From the NCBI GenBank assembly GCA_045651685.1, contig JAZRSV010000020.1, positions 7,294 to 71,293 on the forward strand: DNA of 64,000 nt, in the 5' to 3' direction. Of the stretch, positions 41,511 to 49,501 are shown piece by piece. The stretch comes from CAKVLS01 sp045651685. GTDB lineage: Bacteria; Bacillota; Clostridia; Christensenellales; UBA1242. Made by a program: the position numbers and the translations under genes. Numbering within the stretch: the stretch's first letter is position 1; every line of letters starts with the position of its first letter. The notes beneath the pieces are model-generated. The model was not told where the DNA came from. It made no database searches and saw nothing but the letters and a program-made list of their open reading frames with translations.

Positions 41511-41822
41511 TTAAGCGGCAGGACCTCGTGGCAAAGTAAGATTAAGCACAAAGTTTGGAGCTGTGCCTGTTATACTTGCACTCGCAGCACTGCCTGGTGC
41601 CCCTGTTGTCACTGTGCCGATAGTTAAGGTTGGGGTTAAACCATCTTCGCCTGCTGGGCCTTGTGGACCGGCAGGACCTGTTGGGCCTTGTGGGCCGGTA
41701 GGACCTGTTGGGCCAGCTGGACCTTGTGGACCGATAGGACCAATCGGGCCTTGCGGGCCCACTACCGAAATAGTATGCCACCCCTGATTGCGATTGCAAC
41801 AACAATTATTGCTATAAAACAT
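41511..41822 (-). CDS. Collagen-like Gly-X-Y repeat protein
   Basis: 103 residues. A short N-terminus with three consecutive Cys (SNNCCCNRNQG) is followed by about 13 uninterrupted G-x-y triplets (GPQGPIGPIGPQGPAGPTGP and on) and a C-terminal non-collagen tail (LTIGTVTTGAPGSAASASIT...LTLPRG). The tail resembles those of clostridial exosporium/BclA-type and phage-like collagen proteins. It should trimerise. No signal peptide. Start is the ATG at 41822 (GGAGT before it). High GC for this genome because of Gly/Pro codons. Surface role inferred. Confidence 0.88.
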   Translation of the reverse strand: MFYSNNCCCNRNQGWHTISVVGPQGPIGPIGPQGPAGPTGPTGPQGPTGPAGPQGPAGEDGLTPTLTIGTVTTGAPGSAASASITGTAPNFVLNLTLPRGPAA

Positions 41823-41908
41823 CAAAAATACTCCTTTTTTTTTAAGGCAAAGTCTACTACATAATATGTGTCAAAACCCCCGTGTGTGCTTGCCAAAAGG
41901 CACCCCTA

Positions 41909-41937
41909 TTGACAATTGGGCCAATCAATGATAAAAT
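41909..41937 (+). promoter_or_regulatory. Promoter of the WG-repeat gene with an internal dyad
   Basis: TTGACA (41909-41914), 17-bp spacer, TAAAAT (41932-41937). The spacer begins with ATTGGGCCAAT (41915-41925), a five-base inverted repeat placed where a repressor would block RNA polymerase. Confidence 0.65.
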
Positions 41938-41973
41938 ATAGTTGTTATCAAAAAGGAGATAATACGATATAGA

Positions 41974-43266
41974 ATGTTTTTTAGACCAGCAAAGACTTTG
42001 TTTGGAACCTACTTGCAAAATGCAAGAAAGGAAAATTTTAAGCCAAGTGCATTTACTTTTTTAGACACTTGGAAACCTTATGTTGACCGTAAAACTATGA
42101 AGATTGGTTTTAATAACCTAGACCCAAGAGTGCCTAGTATCCCAGCCAACTTTGATAATTTTACAGTGACAGACCCAATTTCAATTATTACTTGCACAGA
42201 CGGACTGCACGGAGTTATAACTCCACAAGGCGAAATCGTTAAGCCAGAATTTGCCTCAATTATTAATTATGGCAATGTAGCTATAGTAAACCACGGCTCG
42301 CTAAAAAAACCTCAAGATTGTGGTTTGCTTGATATGAGAACAGGTGAATATATTATCCCACCAAAATATGACAAATTAGAAGCTCATGTCTGCAAAGCAA
42401 CTGACAGAATAATAAGCTTTAGTGCTTACAAAACTGTAGATGGCGAAACTAAACAACAATTGTTTAGCACTACAGGCAAGGTTATCATCCCACTAAATGC
42501 AACCGAATTAAGAGAACATTATTTTGCAGGGGGTACTGCTTATTCTTACAGAAACCCAACTAACCCTGCACAAAAAATACTTGTAGACCAAAAAGGCACA
42601 CAAATACTTTCTACAGTTGGTGATTTTGAAGTTCACCCAGAACTAATTATCGCTAACAGTGTTGGTGGCGCATTTGTATATGGTACAACTGACAAAGGTG
42701 CTATAAAAGCATTAATGCATAGCCCATATCCACTAACCTACCTAGACGATATTGTTCTGCTTGACGAAAAGCTATTTAAGCAAACATATCCAACTGGCGT
42801 TATTGGCAAAGACGGCCAAGAAATATTTGCTTGCCAAATTATTAACCACGAAGGCAAAGTATTGAGTGATTCTTATGAAGATATCAAAGTGTTTGACGGA
42901 GATTATTTCAAAACTAAACAAGATGGCTTGTGGGGCCTAATATCAAGAGAAGATTACCAACCAGCCCTACCACACGAGTTTGACGAAATTCTACCACAAT
43001 TTGGGAGACCAACATTTGCACAAAAAGATGGTCTTTGGGGCGTACTTGGCAAAGGGCCAGAATTTAAGACTGTTGTACCTTATGCTTATGATGCTCAAAG
43101 TATCAGCAAACGCAGACAAATACTTGATGGTAGAGATATAAACGGCAAAGAAGTTTCTATCGAGATCGGCAGAAACTCTGTATATGTTAGCACTTATGCT
43201 TACGAAAACGAAACTGACCCAGTTAGCACAGAGACCTTCCACGATACATATAGAGAACAAAAATAA
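41974..43266 (+). CDS. WG-repeat protein
   Basis: 430 residues of beta-rich repeats of about 40 residues resembling WG repeats: DGLHGVITPQGEIVKPEF, DCGLLDMRTGEYIIPPKY, DGLWGLISREDYQPALPHEF and DGLWGVLGKGPEFKTVVPYAY. They follow the G-L-W-G-x-I-(x)-P-x-x-Y/F-D pattern. No signal peptide or membrane helix, so probably cytoplasmic. WG-repeat proteins are thought to be protein-binding scaffolds; the partner is unknown. AAGGAGAT Shine-Dalgarno sits unusually far (about 15 bases) from the ATG. Own promoter and terminator. Confidence 0.82.
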   Translation: MFFRPAKTLFGTYLQNARKENFKPSAFTFLDTWKPYVDRKTMKIGFNNLDPRVPSIPANFDNFTVTDPISIITCTDGLHGVITPQGEIVKPEFASIINYGNVAIVNHGSLKKPQDCGLLDMRTGEYIIPPKYDKLEAHVCKATDRIISFSAYKTVDGETKQQLFSTTGKVIIPLNATELREHYFAGGTAYSYRNPTNPAQKILVDQKGTQILSTVGDFEVHPELIIANSVGGAFVYGTTDKGAIKALMHSPYPLTYLDDIVLLDEKLFKQTYPTGVIGKDGQEIFACQIINHEGKVLSDSYEDIKVFDGDYFKTKQDGLWGLISREDYQPALPHEFDEILPQFGRPTFAQKDGLWGVLGKGPEFKTVVPYAYDAQSISKRRQILDGRDINGKEVSIEIGRNSVYVSTYAYENETDPVSTETFHDTYREQK

Positions 43267-43271
43267 CAAAC

Positions 43272-43308
43272 AAAAAAGACTTGCAATAATGCAAGCCTTT
43301 TTTTTTAT
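43272..43308. terminator. Bidirectional terminator
   Basis: Stem AAAG-CTTGCA / TGCAAG-CTTT (one A/C mismatch) with T-runs on both strands. Confidence 0.75.
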
Positions 43309-43952
43309 TCTTCTGTTTCGGTTTCTTCTTGTCCGATATTATACAATCTTTTTATCTTACGATCATATTGTCTGATATGAACTTTAGCATTCATAAGTCT
43401 ATAACTCTTAATCTGTTGTGTGCGCAATGGCGGCACATCAAAAATAAATATTTCTGAACCGTCCCACAAAAATACCCAACCGATAATGTCTATTAGAGTA
43501 TCTAACATTGAGTTATAAAAAATATCCCACAAAAGTATTTTACCAACAAGTATCGCTACACCAATAACACACAATATAACGCCTAGCCAAATTTGTTTTT
43601 TTAGATTCTTTTCTGTGACAACAACTTGTTCTGCATTGTGTCTTTTGATAGCTTCTCTCATACGCTTCTTTTCGATATTAGTTGTATTTTCTTCGGTATA
43701 AAAGTCAAGACAAATGTTGTCTTGCAATGGTATTTCACCTTCGCACATGTCGATATACTCTATAATATCAGGATTCATCAAATCATATGATTTGTAAGAA
43801 TATGGATGAAAGAACTCTTCGGTTGTTTTTAGACCGATGCTTATTACGGCGTCGCCTGTCTTTTCGTCATAGTCTATCGATTGAGCCTCTTTCATTGCGC
43901 TACTCTTACGCAATTTTTGCAATATTTTTCTTCTTGTTTGCTTTTTTGGCAT
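43305..43952 (-). CDS. Two-helix membrane protein, paralogue of the gene at 8436
   Basis: 215 residues: a basic N-terminus, a soluble region of about 110 residues, two transmembrane helices (IWLGVILCVIGVAILVGKI and TLIDIIGWVFLWDGSEIFI) and a basic tail. The part order and the GWVFLW phrase parallel SWVFCWGAIEV in the 195-residue protein at 8436-9023. Function unknown. AAAGGAGA lies 14 bases from the ATG, rather far, so a start slightly downstream cannot be excluded. Single gene with terminators on both sides. Confidence 0.68.
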   Translation of the reverse strand: MPKKQTRRKILQKLRKSSAMKEAQSIDYDEKTGDAVISIGLKTTEEFFHPYSYKSYDLMNPDIIEYIDMCEGEIPLQDNICLDFYTEENTTNIEKKRMREAIKRHNAEQVVVTEKNLKKQIWLGVILCVIGVAILVGKILLWDIFYNSMLDTLIDIIGWVFLWDGSEIFIFDVPPLRTQQIKSYRLMNAKVHIRQYDRKIKRLYNIGQEETETEE

Positions 43953-44027
43953 AAAAAATTAAATTTCTCCTTTTACCTTATAAAATTATACCTATTAAAA
44001 ATTTTTTGTCAAATCGCAAATTAACAT

Positions 44028-44060
44028 AAAAAAGGCGCCCTTTTTATAAGGCACCTTTTA
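44028..44060 (-). terminator. Terminator of the acyltransferase gene
   Basis: Stem AAAAGG-GCC / GGC-CCTTTT (one mismatch) followed on the minus strand by TTATG; moderate quality. Confidence 0.55.
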
Positions 44061-44087
44061 TATATGTTATTAAAAATATATTTTACT

Positions 44088-45171
44088 TTAATTATTTGCA
44101 GTGGCGTCGTTATTCTTTTGATTGATTATATTTTTTCTCTCAACATATTTGTCTTTTATCTTTTTTAACAAAATCACAAACAATTGGCGCAACGCTTCGA
44201 TAATGGCGCAAAAAACAAATTTGCCTAAAGCTACTAGCAATACCCATATTGGAGATATTGGAGAAGCATAGTAATTTTGTATTCTAAATATATTCCAATG
44301 GAAATAATTATGTAAAAAACTACCTTCTATGATGTATATACCAAAGGTTAATGTTGCCACATAACATATGATGTTATGCATATAAAGATTTTTAATATTG
44401 ACATTCTTAAACAATAATAGCAATGCAACACTTGCAATAATCACTAATGGCGATGTGTAGTCTAAAGAATTATACACTAGATTATACCAATAATTGTTTG
44501 CTGGATTCATGCTAAATATCCACAATAATGCAGTCGCTACAAAATATATGATCAACAAATATCTTTTTTTGATATTAATTGGGTAAAGCTTTAATGTGCC
44601 GGCAAAAATATATAAACAAATAAACCACAAGACAGAAAATCCTGCACTTAAGTTAAACACCCCACCTATTGGATGTTTCGTAGAAAGGTATGCTAATATA
44701 AACAAAATAATACTCAAACAATACAATTCTTTTTTTGTTGCATTGTTTAATATTTTGTTTAGAAAAGGACTTAATAGCATTAATACAAAGTACGCAGTAA
44801 AAAACCAGTACTTGCCTGTTATAACAGGAAAAAAGCAACTTATTAGTGTTTTTATAGAAAAGTCTTTAGCTATAAAGCAACTAGAAATCAAATATGTGAC
44901 AATACAGTAAAAAACTACTTGCGCCCATAACTTTAATAATTTTTTGGCTTTTATTTGTGATGACACCAAAAAATAAGCCGATATCAAAATAAAGACATTT
45001 ACAGCTGTTGAAAAAAAAAAAATACAATACAAGATGATATGGACGAGTACTAGCGCTGGCATTAGCCAACATGCCTCCCGCATTTAATAAGTGAACAATC
45101 ATAATAAAAAACATGGCAAGTATTCTTAATATTTCAAAACCAGTTTCTCTTTTGTTTCTTACCTTAAACAT
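44088..45171 (-). pseudogene. Acyltransferase-3 family membrane protein, out of frame at a 12-base poly-T tract
   Basis: Two overlapping frames make one acyltransferase-3 (OafA/wall O-acetyltransferase) protein of about 360 residues. The first (start 45171, GAGG Shine-Dalgarno) gives ETGFEILRILAMFFIMIVHLLN with the family's catalytic His. The second continues STAVNVFILISAYFLVSS and about ten membrane helices to the stop at 44088. They meet at an uninterrupted 12-base T run (minus strand; 45011-45022). Eleven T would put them in one frame. This may be a phase-variable switch, a real mutation or a homopolymer error. The family O- or N-acetylates sugars on the cell surface. Confidence 0.8.
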
Positions 45172-45267
45172 AAATACCTCAATCTATTTTTACTATATCA
45201 TAGTACATATAATTTGTCATATTTAATTTGGCAAAATTAAAAACTTACCATCATCAATAAGATAATA

Positions 45268-45300
45268 AAAAAAGTTAGAGCAAAATCTCTAACTTTTTAT
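45268..45300 (-). terminator. Terminator of pgi
   Basis: Stem AAAGTTAGAG / CTCTAACTTT followed on the minus strand by TTTTATTATC. Confidence 0.82.
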
Positions 45301-45305
45301 TTTTA

Positions 45306-46529
45306 TTAATTTAATTTTGACTTGATTAGGCTGTGAATATTAACTTTTAACTCTTCTACTGCTGGTTGCAAGAATGGGTTAAGCTTCATTAATATGCCTA
45401 GGTAGCAAATAGTCATTTGCATAAATGTAAGTACTGCGCCTACAGATTCTTCGTCAACTTTTTCTACATTCATAGTAAAAGCAAGTCTCTTGTGTGCTGT
45501 AAGTGTTTGAAGTGTTGCTTGACATTCTGCATTGATAACTTGGCTTAAGTAGTCGCATTTGCTATCAAGAATTTCTTTGTTTTCTAGTCTGATGTCAGTT
45601 GGGAATTTGTTAAGTCTAACCAACATTGTATATCTATATTTGTTGCCCTCTAAAACCTCTTCAAAAAAGCTATGTTGACAGTTAGCACCAACCATAACTA
45701 CAGTTGTTGGGCATTTGTCAATTTTGCCAAGGCTCTCTGCTAGAGTTTGAGAATAATAATAATAGATATCTGTTAGGCTGTTGGTATATGGCAATATTGC
45801 CATTTCGCCTTTACCCTTTTTTAGCAAAGAATGTTGCAATATAGCATATCTATATGCATCATTATCTAAAGGATCTTTTTTGATAGCTGCCAAAACTTTG
45901 TTTGCACCTGCTAACAATTTTTTGATATCAAGACCAGCTACAGCAGCAGGCAACAAACCAACTGCGCTTAAACCGCTAAATCTACCAACAATATCTTTTG
46001 GCATACCAACTACTCTTACTTTATAGCGAGTAGCAAAACGATACAAAGGATTGTCGCTCTCGGTAGTTGTCACTATAACTTGACGCTTTACTGCAGTTTT
46101 TGTTTTTAGTTTGTCCAAAACAATTTGCAAAACTGACAATACTTCTACTGTGTTGCCACTTTTTGAAACAAAGTTAAAAGCTGTTTTCTTTAGGTCAAAT
46201 TGTGCAAGAGTGTTTGCAACCAATGTTGGGTCAACATTGTCCAAAACAACAACATTAACACCTTTTGTTTTTATAGAGTTAAGTATACCTTGTGTTGCAA
46301 GTGAAGAACCACCAATACCAACTACTACCAAATTTTCAAAATTTTGTTTGATATACTCTGCGCAATCAATGATGTCTGCTACAGACTCTGGTGCAATATT
46401 AGCAAACAAAGAATGTTGGTTGTTGTCAAAATAACCTTGCATAGTTGTTTGGATAAATTCTTGATTGTATTTTTTTTCTAACTTTTGATTGTATAGACCA
46501 TTAAAGTCTATATTAATAATGTCTTTCAT
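45306..46529 (-). CDS. pgi: Glucose-6-phosphate isomerase
   Basis: 407-residue phosphoglucose isomerase that interconverts glucose-6-phosphate and fructose-6-phosphate in glycolysis. Sugar-phosphate-binding SIS motifs are intact: VVGIGGSSLATQGIL (near residue 70) and VSKSGNTVEVLSVL. VGRFSGLSAVGLLPAA carries the family's GGRFS/S-x-V-G-L-P signature. The catalytic His lies in NCQHSFFEEV, and NPFLQPAVEELK holds the C-terminal Lys. Shorter than the usual ~450 residues, with a shortened N-terminus as in other Bacillota-type short forms. GAGGGAGA Shine-Dalgarno. Single gene. Confidence 0.95.
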   Translation of the reverse strand: MKDIINIDFNGLYNQKLEKKYNQEFIQTTMQGYFDNNQHSLFANIAPESVADIIDCAEYIKQNFENLVVVGIGGSSLATQGILNSIKTKGVNVVVLDNVDPTLVANTLAQFDLKKTAFNFVSKSGNTVEVLSVLQIVLDKLKTKTAVKRQVIVTTTESDNPLYRFATRYKVRVVGMPKDIVGRFSGLSAVGLLPAAVAGLDIKKLLAGANKVLAAIKKDPLDNDAYRYAILQHSLLKKGKGEMAILPYTNSLTDIYYYYSQTLAESLGKIDKCPTTVVMVGANCQHSFFEEVLEGNKYRYTMLVRLNKFPTDIRLENKEILDSKCDYLSQVINAECQATLQTLTAHKRLAFTMNVEKVDEESVGAVLTFMQMTICYLGILMKLNPFLQPAVEELKVNIHSLIKSKLN

Positions 46530-46613
46530 ACTTCTCCCTCTTTATTTTATATCTTGATAAAATTATATGACTTTTAATAAAAAATGTTAAACAAATTGTG
46601 ACAATATTTTTTA

Positions 46614-47084
46614 TTAATTAAAATTTTTGTTTTTATAATAATCGGTTGGCAGGCAACACATAACAAGCACGATAATTGCACCAATCGGTATAAAAGCAAT
46701 TAGCAGCAGTTCTTTTTGAAAGCCAGCGTCATTAAACCTTCTAAAAAACAATGCAACAAAAGGAGTTATCATTGCAAGTGCAAACGGCACAATAAGGTAC
46801 GCCTTAAAACTTAATAAGCACGCCACAACAAAAAGCCAAGCATATGTTATCCAAAAATCTTTTCTGCTAGTTCTGCCATTAAAGTTAATATAGCTGGCCC
46901 AAAAGTCAACAAAAGGTTTTGTAGTCATGATAAAAAACTTTTTGACCTTGCTACTACTTGGCGATGCTTTTGAGGTGTTGTTTACCTCATATATTGTAGT
47001 GTTTGTTGTATCTACAATTCGGTTGCAATGGGGACACTTGTTTATATTTTGCTTAATATGTTTGTTGCAATAAGGACACTTCAT
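46614..47084 (-). CDS. Zinc-ribbon plus DUF805 membrane protein
   Basis: 156 residues. An N-terminal zinc ribbon (CPYCNKHIKQNINKCPHC, residues 3-20) is joined by a Ser-rich linker to a DUF805 membrane domain, whose signature phrases YINFNGRTSRKDFW and RRFNDAGF are both present, with about four hydrophobic helices. Function of DUF805 is unknown. No Shine-Dalgarno is visible before the ATG. The -10 box at 47180 suggests a leader of about 90 bases. Confidence 0.83.
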   Translation of the reverse strand: MKCPYCNKHIKQNINKCPHCNRIVDTTNTTIYEVNNTSKASPSSSKVKKFFIMTTKPFVDFWASYINFNGRTSRKDFWITYAWLFVVACLLSFKAYLIVPFALAMITPFVALFFRRFNDAGFQKELLLIAFIPIGAIIVLVMCCLPTDYYKNKNFN

Positions 47085-47179
47085 ATTTTTTGTGTTTAGA
47101 CAATGTTAAAAACAACCTTATCTAATGCTCCTATTTTTATATTTTTTTGATATATTTTTTTACTTACGATTACGCTATT

Positions 47180-47188
47180 ATTATACCA
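47180..47188 (-). promoter_or_regulatory. Extended -10 for the DUF805 gene
   Basis: TGGTATAAT on the minus strand; predicted start about 47173, leaving a leader of roughly 90 bases. Confidence 0.5.
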
Positions 47189-47555
47189 TTATTTTGACCT
47201 GTCTCAAGCAAATTTTGCCTATATTTTTTATATTATCTCAACCGACCTTTTGGTTTTGTTTCAAAATTTATTATCTATAAGTGCCTATTTTACTACATTT
47301 TTGCCATTTATTTACTATCGACCGTATAGTCGGCAATGTATTTTTTTGTTTTTTAAGCAAAACAATCTGGCAAGCGTCATTTTTTTGGCAGAAAAATTTT
47401 TGCAGACCTTTTGGTCGAAAAGTGACAGTTTTTTGACAAAATTTACACAACATTTGACGATTAAACTTGTCGCATTTGTCGGATATGTTTTTTGGTTTTG
47501 TAAAAAGTTTTATAAAAAAAGTGTTGCAAAAGGGACACTTTTTGTTAAAAAAATA
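47189..47555. other. Non-coding, T-rich interval with small dyads
   Basis: No convincing gene. A 117-codon plus-strand frame (47250-47603) is Phe/Ile/Lys-rich low-complexity sequence without Shine-Dalgarno and runs through the promoter of the next operon. Small dyads occur: CGAC/GTCG near 47323, GACCTTTTGGTC near 47407 with a partial copy near 47246, and a terminator-like AGTGT/ACACT hairpin with a T-run at about 47520-47545. They may be operators or an RNA end. Confidence 0.4.
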
Positions 47556-47584
47556 TTGACTACTGCCTTTATATTATATATAAT
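47556..47584 (+). promoter_or_regulatory. Promoter of the RAYT-like / giant protein operon
   Basis: TTGACT (47556-47561), 17-bp spacer, TATAAT (47579-47584). Predicted start about 47591, leader about 64 bases. Confidence 0.72.
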
Positions 47585-47654
47585 ATATTTCGTAATTATA
47601 TAATCATATTGTATGCCCTATTTTGGGGAGTAAAAATTATTAAGGAGTGGTCTT

Positions 47655-48404
47655 ATGGCTCGCAAGGCAAGAGAGATTAGTTTAATCAATAGCTATACTG
47701 TTGGCTTTAGTAGTGCTGGCAATGTCAAATTTGACAAGGCTGATATCGAAAGTTTTTTAAGCACTATTGATTTGTTTAAGCAAGACGGCAGCTACAAACT
47801 TATCGCATATCACTGCAACGCAACTAACTTTTATCTAGTACTAACAGATTTGAAAATTAGCATTGATATTTTGCTTCGCAAGATTTCTGTTAGCTTTGCA
47901 AAAAAATATAACACCCTACACTCTCGCCGTGGCGAAGTGTTTGGTTCTAGAGCAAATACCGTACCTGCAAAAGACTACAACCAATTAGACAATATGATTT
48001 GCAAAATACACAATCTTAACAAGATAACAAAAACAAATTTTTGTAGCGACAAAGCTTACTTTGCCAATAAGCTAATCGACATCGATTATGCTACTGGTAG
48101 ATTTGGAGACGAGCAAGGTTATAAAGATTTTTGCAAAAAGTACAATCAATCAAAAGACAGTTCTTTTCAACGAAAACTTACTGACGAAGAACTTGCAAAA
48201 TACATCAACGACACCTTTACTATCACAATGGTTGACATGCAAACAATGTCAAAGGGCGTTTTAGAAACTGTCATCAGTCAAGTTATAAACATAACAAAAG
48301 CTTCGGCTAGACAGATAAGTCGTGTGACAAGTTTACCACTGCGCTTTTTGTGGAACTTGTTAGGTAAAAACAAAAAAGAGAAAGGTGAAGGCGATGAAGA
48401 ATAA
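47655..48404 (+). CDS. RAYT/Y1-transposase-like protein lacking the HUH motif (probably domesticated)
   Basis: 249 residues. The frame follows Firmicutes REP-associated (Y1/IS200-like) transposases from the first residue: MARKAREIS, then FDKADIESFLSTI, YKLIAYHC, KKYNTLHSRRGEVFGSR and IHNLNK. Where active members read MDNHxHLL (the HUH metal site), this one reads ATNFYLVL, losing both His. The catalytic-Tyr region also has Phe (VSFAKKYN). The C-terminal helix-turn-helix-like ASARQISRVTSLPL matches the RAYT tail. It should bind DNA but not transpose. AAGGAGTGG Shine-Dalgarno. First gene of an operon; it overlaps the next by 11 bases. No REP array is seen. Confidence 0.75.
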   Translation: MARKAREISLINSYTVGFSSAGNVKFDKADIESFLSTIDLFKQDGSYKLIAYHCNATNFYLVLTDLKISIDILLRKISVSFAKKYNTLHSRRGEVFGSRANTVPAKDYNQLDNMICKIHNLNKITKTNFCSDKAYFANKLIDIDYATGRFGDEQGYKDFCKKYNQSKDSSFQRKLTDEELAKYINDTFTITMVDMQTMSKGVLETVISQVINITKASARQISRVTSLPLRFLWNLLGKNKKEKGEGDEE

Positions 48405-49488
48405 ACAAACAAAACCTTCGGATGAGATAAAGCAGTCTAAACAAAAACAAGTTAAGACTACTGCCAAAAAACAACCAGCAAAAACAGCTACCAACAAAAA
48501 CAAAAAAGAAAAGAAACAACTAACACGCAGATCACTAGCATCACTTATGGTATTATTGATACTAGGTGTCACAACCGGATCAATTGTTGGTGTATGGTTT
48601 AAGAAAAATCTTTTGGGTGGCAACATTGTTGTCCCAGATTATTCTGCTATGTCCGAAGCACAATTAAGAGATAACGAAGAAGAAATAGCAATTAATTATG
48701 GAACTAGAACTCCATTTGCAGAAAAGACATCTTTGATAAATGCTTTTATATCTGCAGACTACAATATCAACAACAAAGCTACATCTTATAGCTCTATTAC
48801 CAATGGTGTTGTACAAACAATCGCTCAACAAGATACTTTTACAGAAAAGTTATTTGACGGTACTACTTACTATGGTTCATCTGTAAGTGCAGGCATCATA
48901 AGCGTTGGTGAAGCTTTTAAGTTTAATGTAAGCAATCCTGATGATATCAGCGTATATATTGGCTCTAACATTTCTAAACAAAGCACAGTTCAAAAGTTAA
49001 TTTGCCCAATGGATACTTGCTTTTATAAAAATGCAAACAAGTATATTTATAATGTCACTTATAGCGAGAGCAATATGCAAAAACAAACCCTAGCTCAATA
49101 CAAAGAAATTATGGGCTCTGCTCCAAATACAATTATACCTTATATTGTTTCGTCAAAAACCGTACTTAACGACCCTGCAGCAACATTCAAAAAGGTTACT
49201 GCTAGTGATGGTACAGAATGTTTTACTTTTTCACTATACCTAAACCCACAAACAAGTGTAAAAAACTATGTTAACCAAATGAGCCACATGAGTGGCCTAA
49301 ACGATCTACCTGCTTTTACCAGTGTAAAACTTGATGTTGCACTATGTATGGTAGGAGATTATATACACTTCAAAGCTATTGATATTGAAGAACACTACAG
49401 TATCAAATATGGCATACTAACCCCACAATGTACTGGCAGATCACATATAGAGTTTACTATTAATCAACCAGTCACCCTTCCCCTATAA
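48394..49488 (+). CDS. Membrane-anchored extracytoplasmic protein of the giant-protein operon
   Basis: 364 residues. A very basic cytoplasmic N-terminus of about 45 residues (KQKQVKTTAKKQPAKTATNK) is followed by one transmembrane helix (SLMVLLILGVTTGSIVGVWF, near 50-70) and a 290-residue exported domain that I do not recognise, with two Cys pairs (KLICPMDTCF and near TECFTF). The frame opens at a GTG at 48385; the ATG at 48394 with AGGTGAAGG before it is preferred and overlaps the RAYT-like gene by 11 bases. It lies 13 bases before the giant gene, so it is likely its assembly partner or a companion surface protein. Confidence 0.65.
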   Translation: MKNKQTKPSDEIKQSKQKQVKTTAKKQPAKTATNKNKKEKKQLTRRSLASLMVLLILGVTTGSIVGVWFKKNLLGGNIVVPDYSAMSEAQLRDNEEEIAINYGTRTPFAEKTSLINAFISADYNINNKATSYSSITNGVVQTIAQQDTFTEKLFDGTTYYGSSVSAGIISVGEAFKFNVSNPDDISVYIGSNISKQSTVQKLICPMDTCFYKNANKYIYNVTYSESNMQKQTLAQYKEIMGSAPNTIIPYIVSSKTVLNDPAATFKKVTASDGTECFTFSLYLNPQTSVKNYVNQMSHMSGLNDLPAFTSVKLDVALCMVGDYIHFKAIDIEEHYSIKYGILTPQCTGRSHIEFTINQPVTLPL

Positions 49489-49501
49489 AGGATAATAAAG
49501 A

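Noticed and set aside
41542..41805. Pro/Gly/Ser-rich open frames in other frames and on the opposite strand of the collagen-like gene
   Set aside because: Triplet-repeat DNA keeps several frames open; only the 41511-41822 frame has a Shine-Dalgarno and a meaningful Gly-X-Y pattern.
47250..47603. 117-codon plus-strand open frame
   Set aside because: Low-complexity Phe/Ile/Lys translation, no Shine-Dalgarno, and it runs through the promoter of the next operon; T-rich DNA makes such frames by chance.
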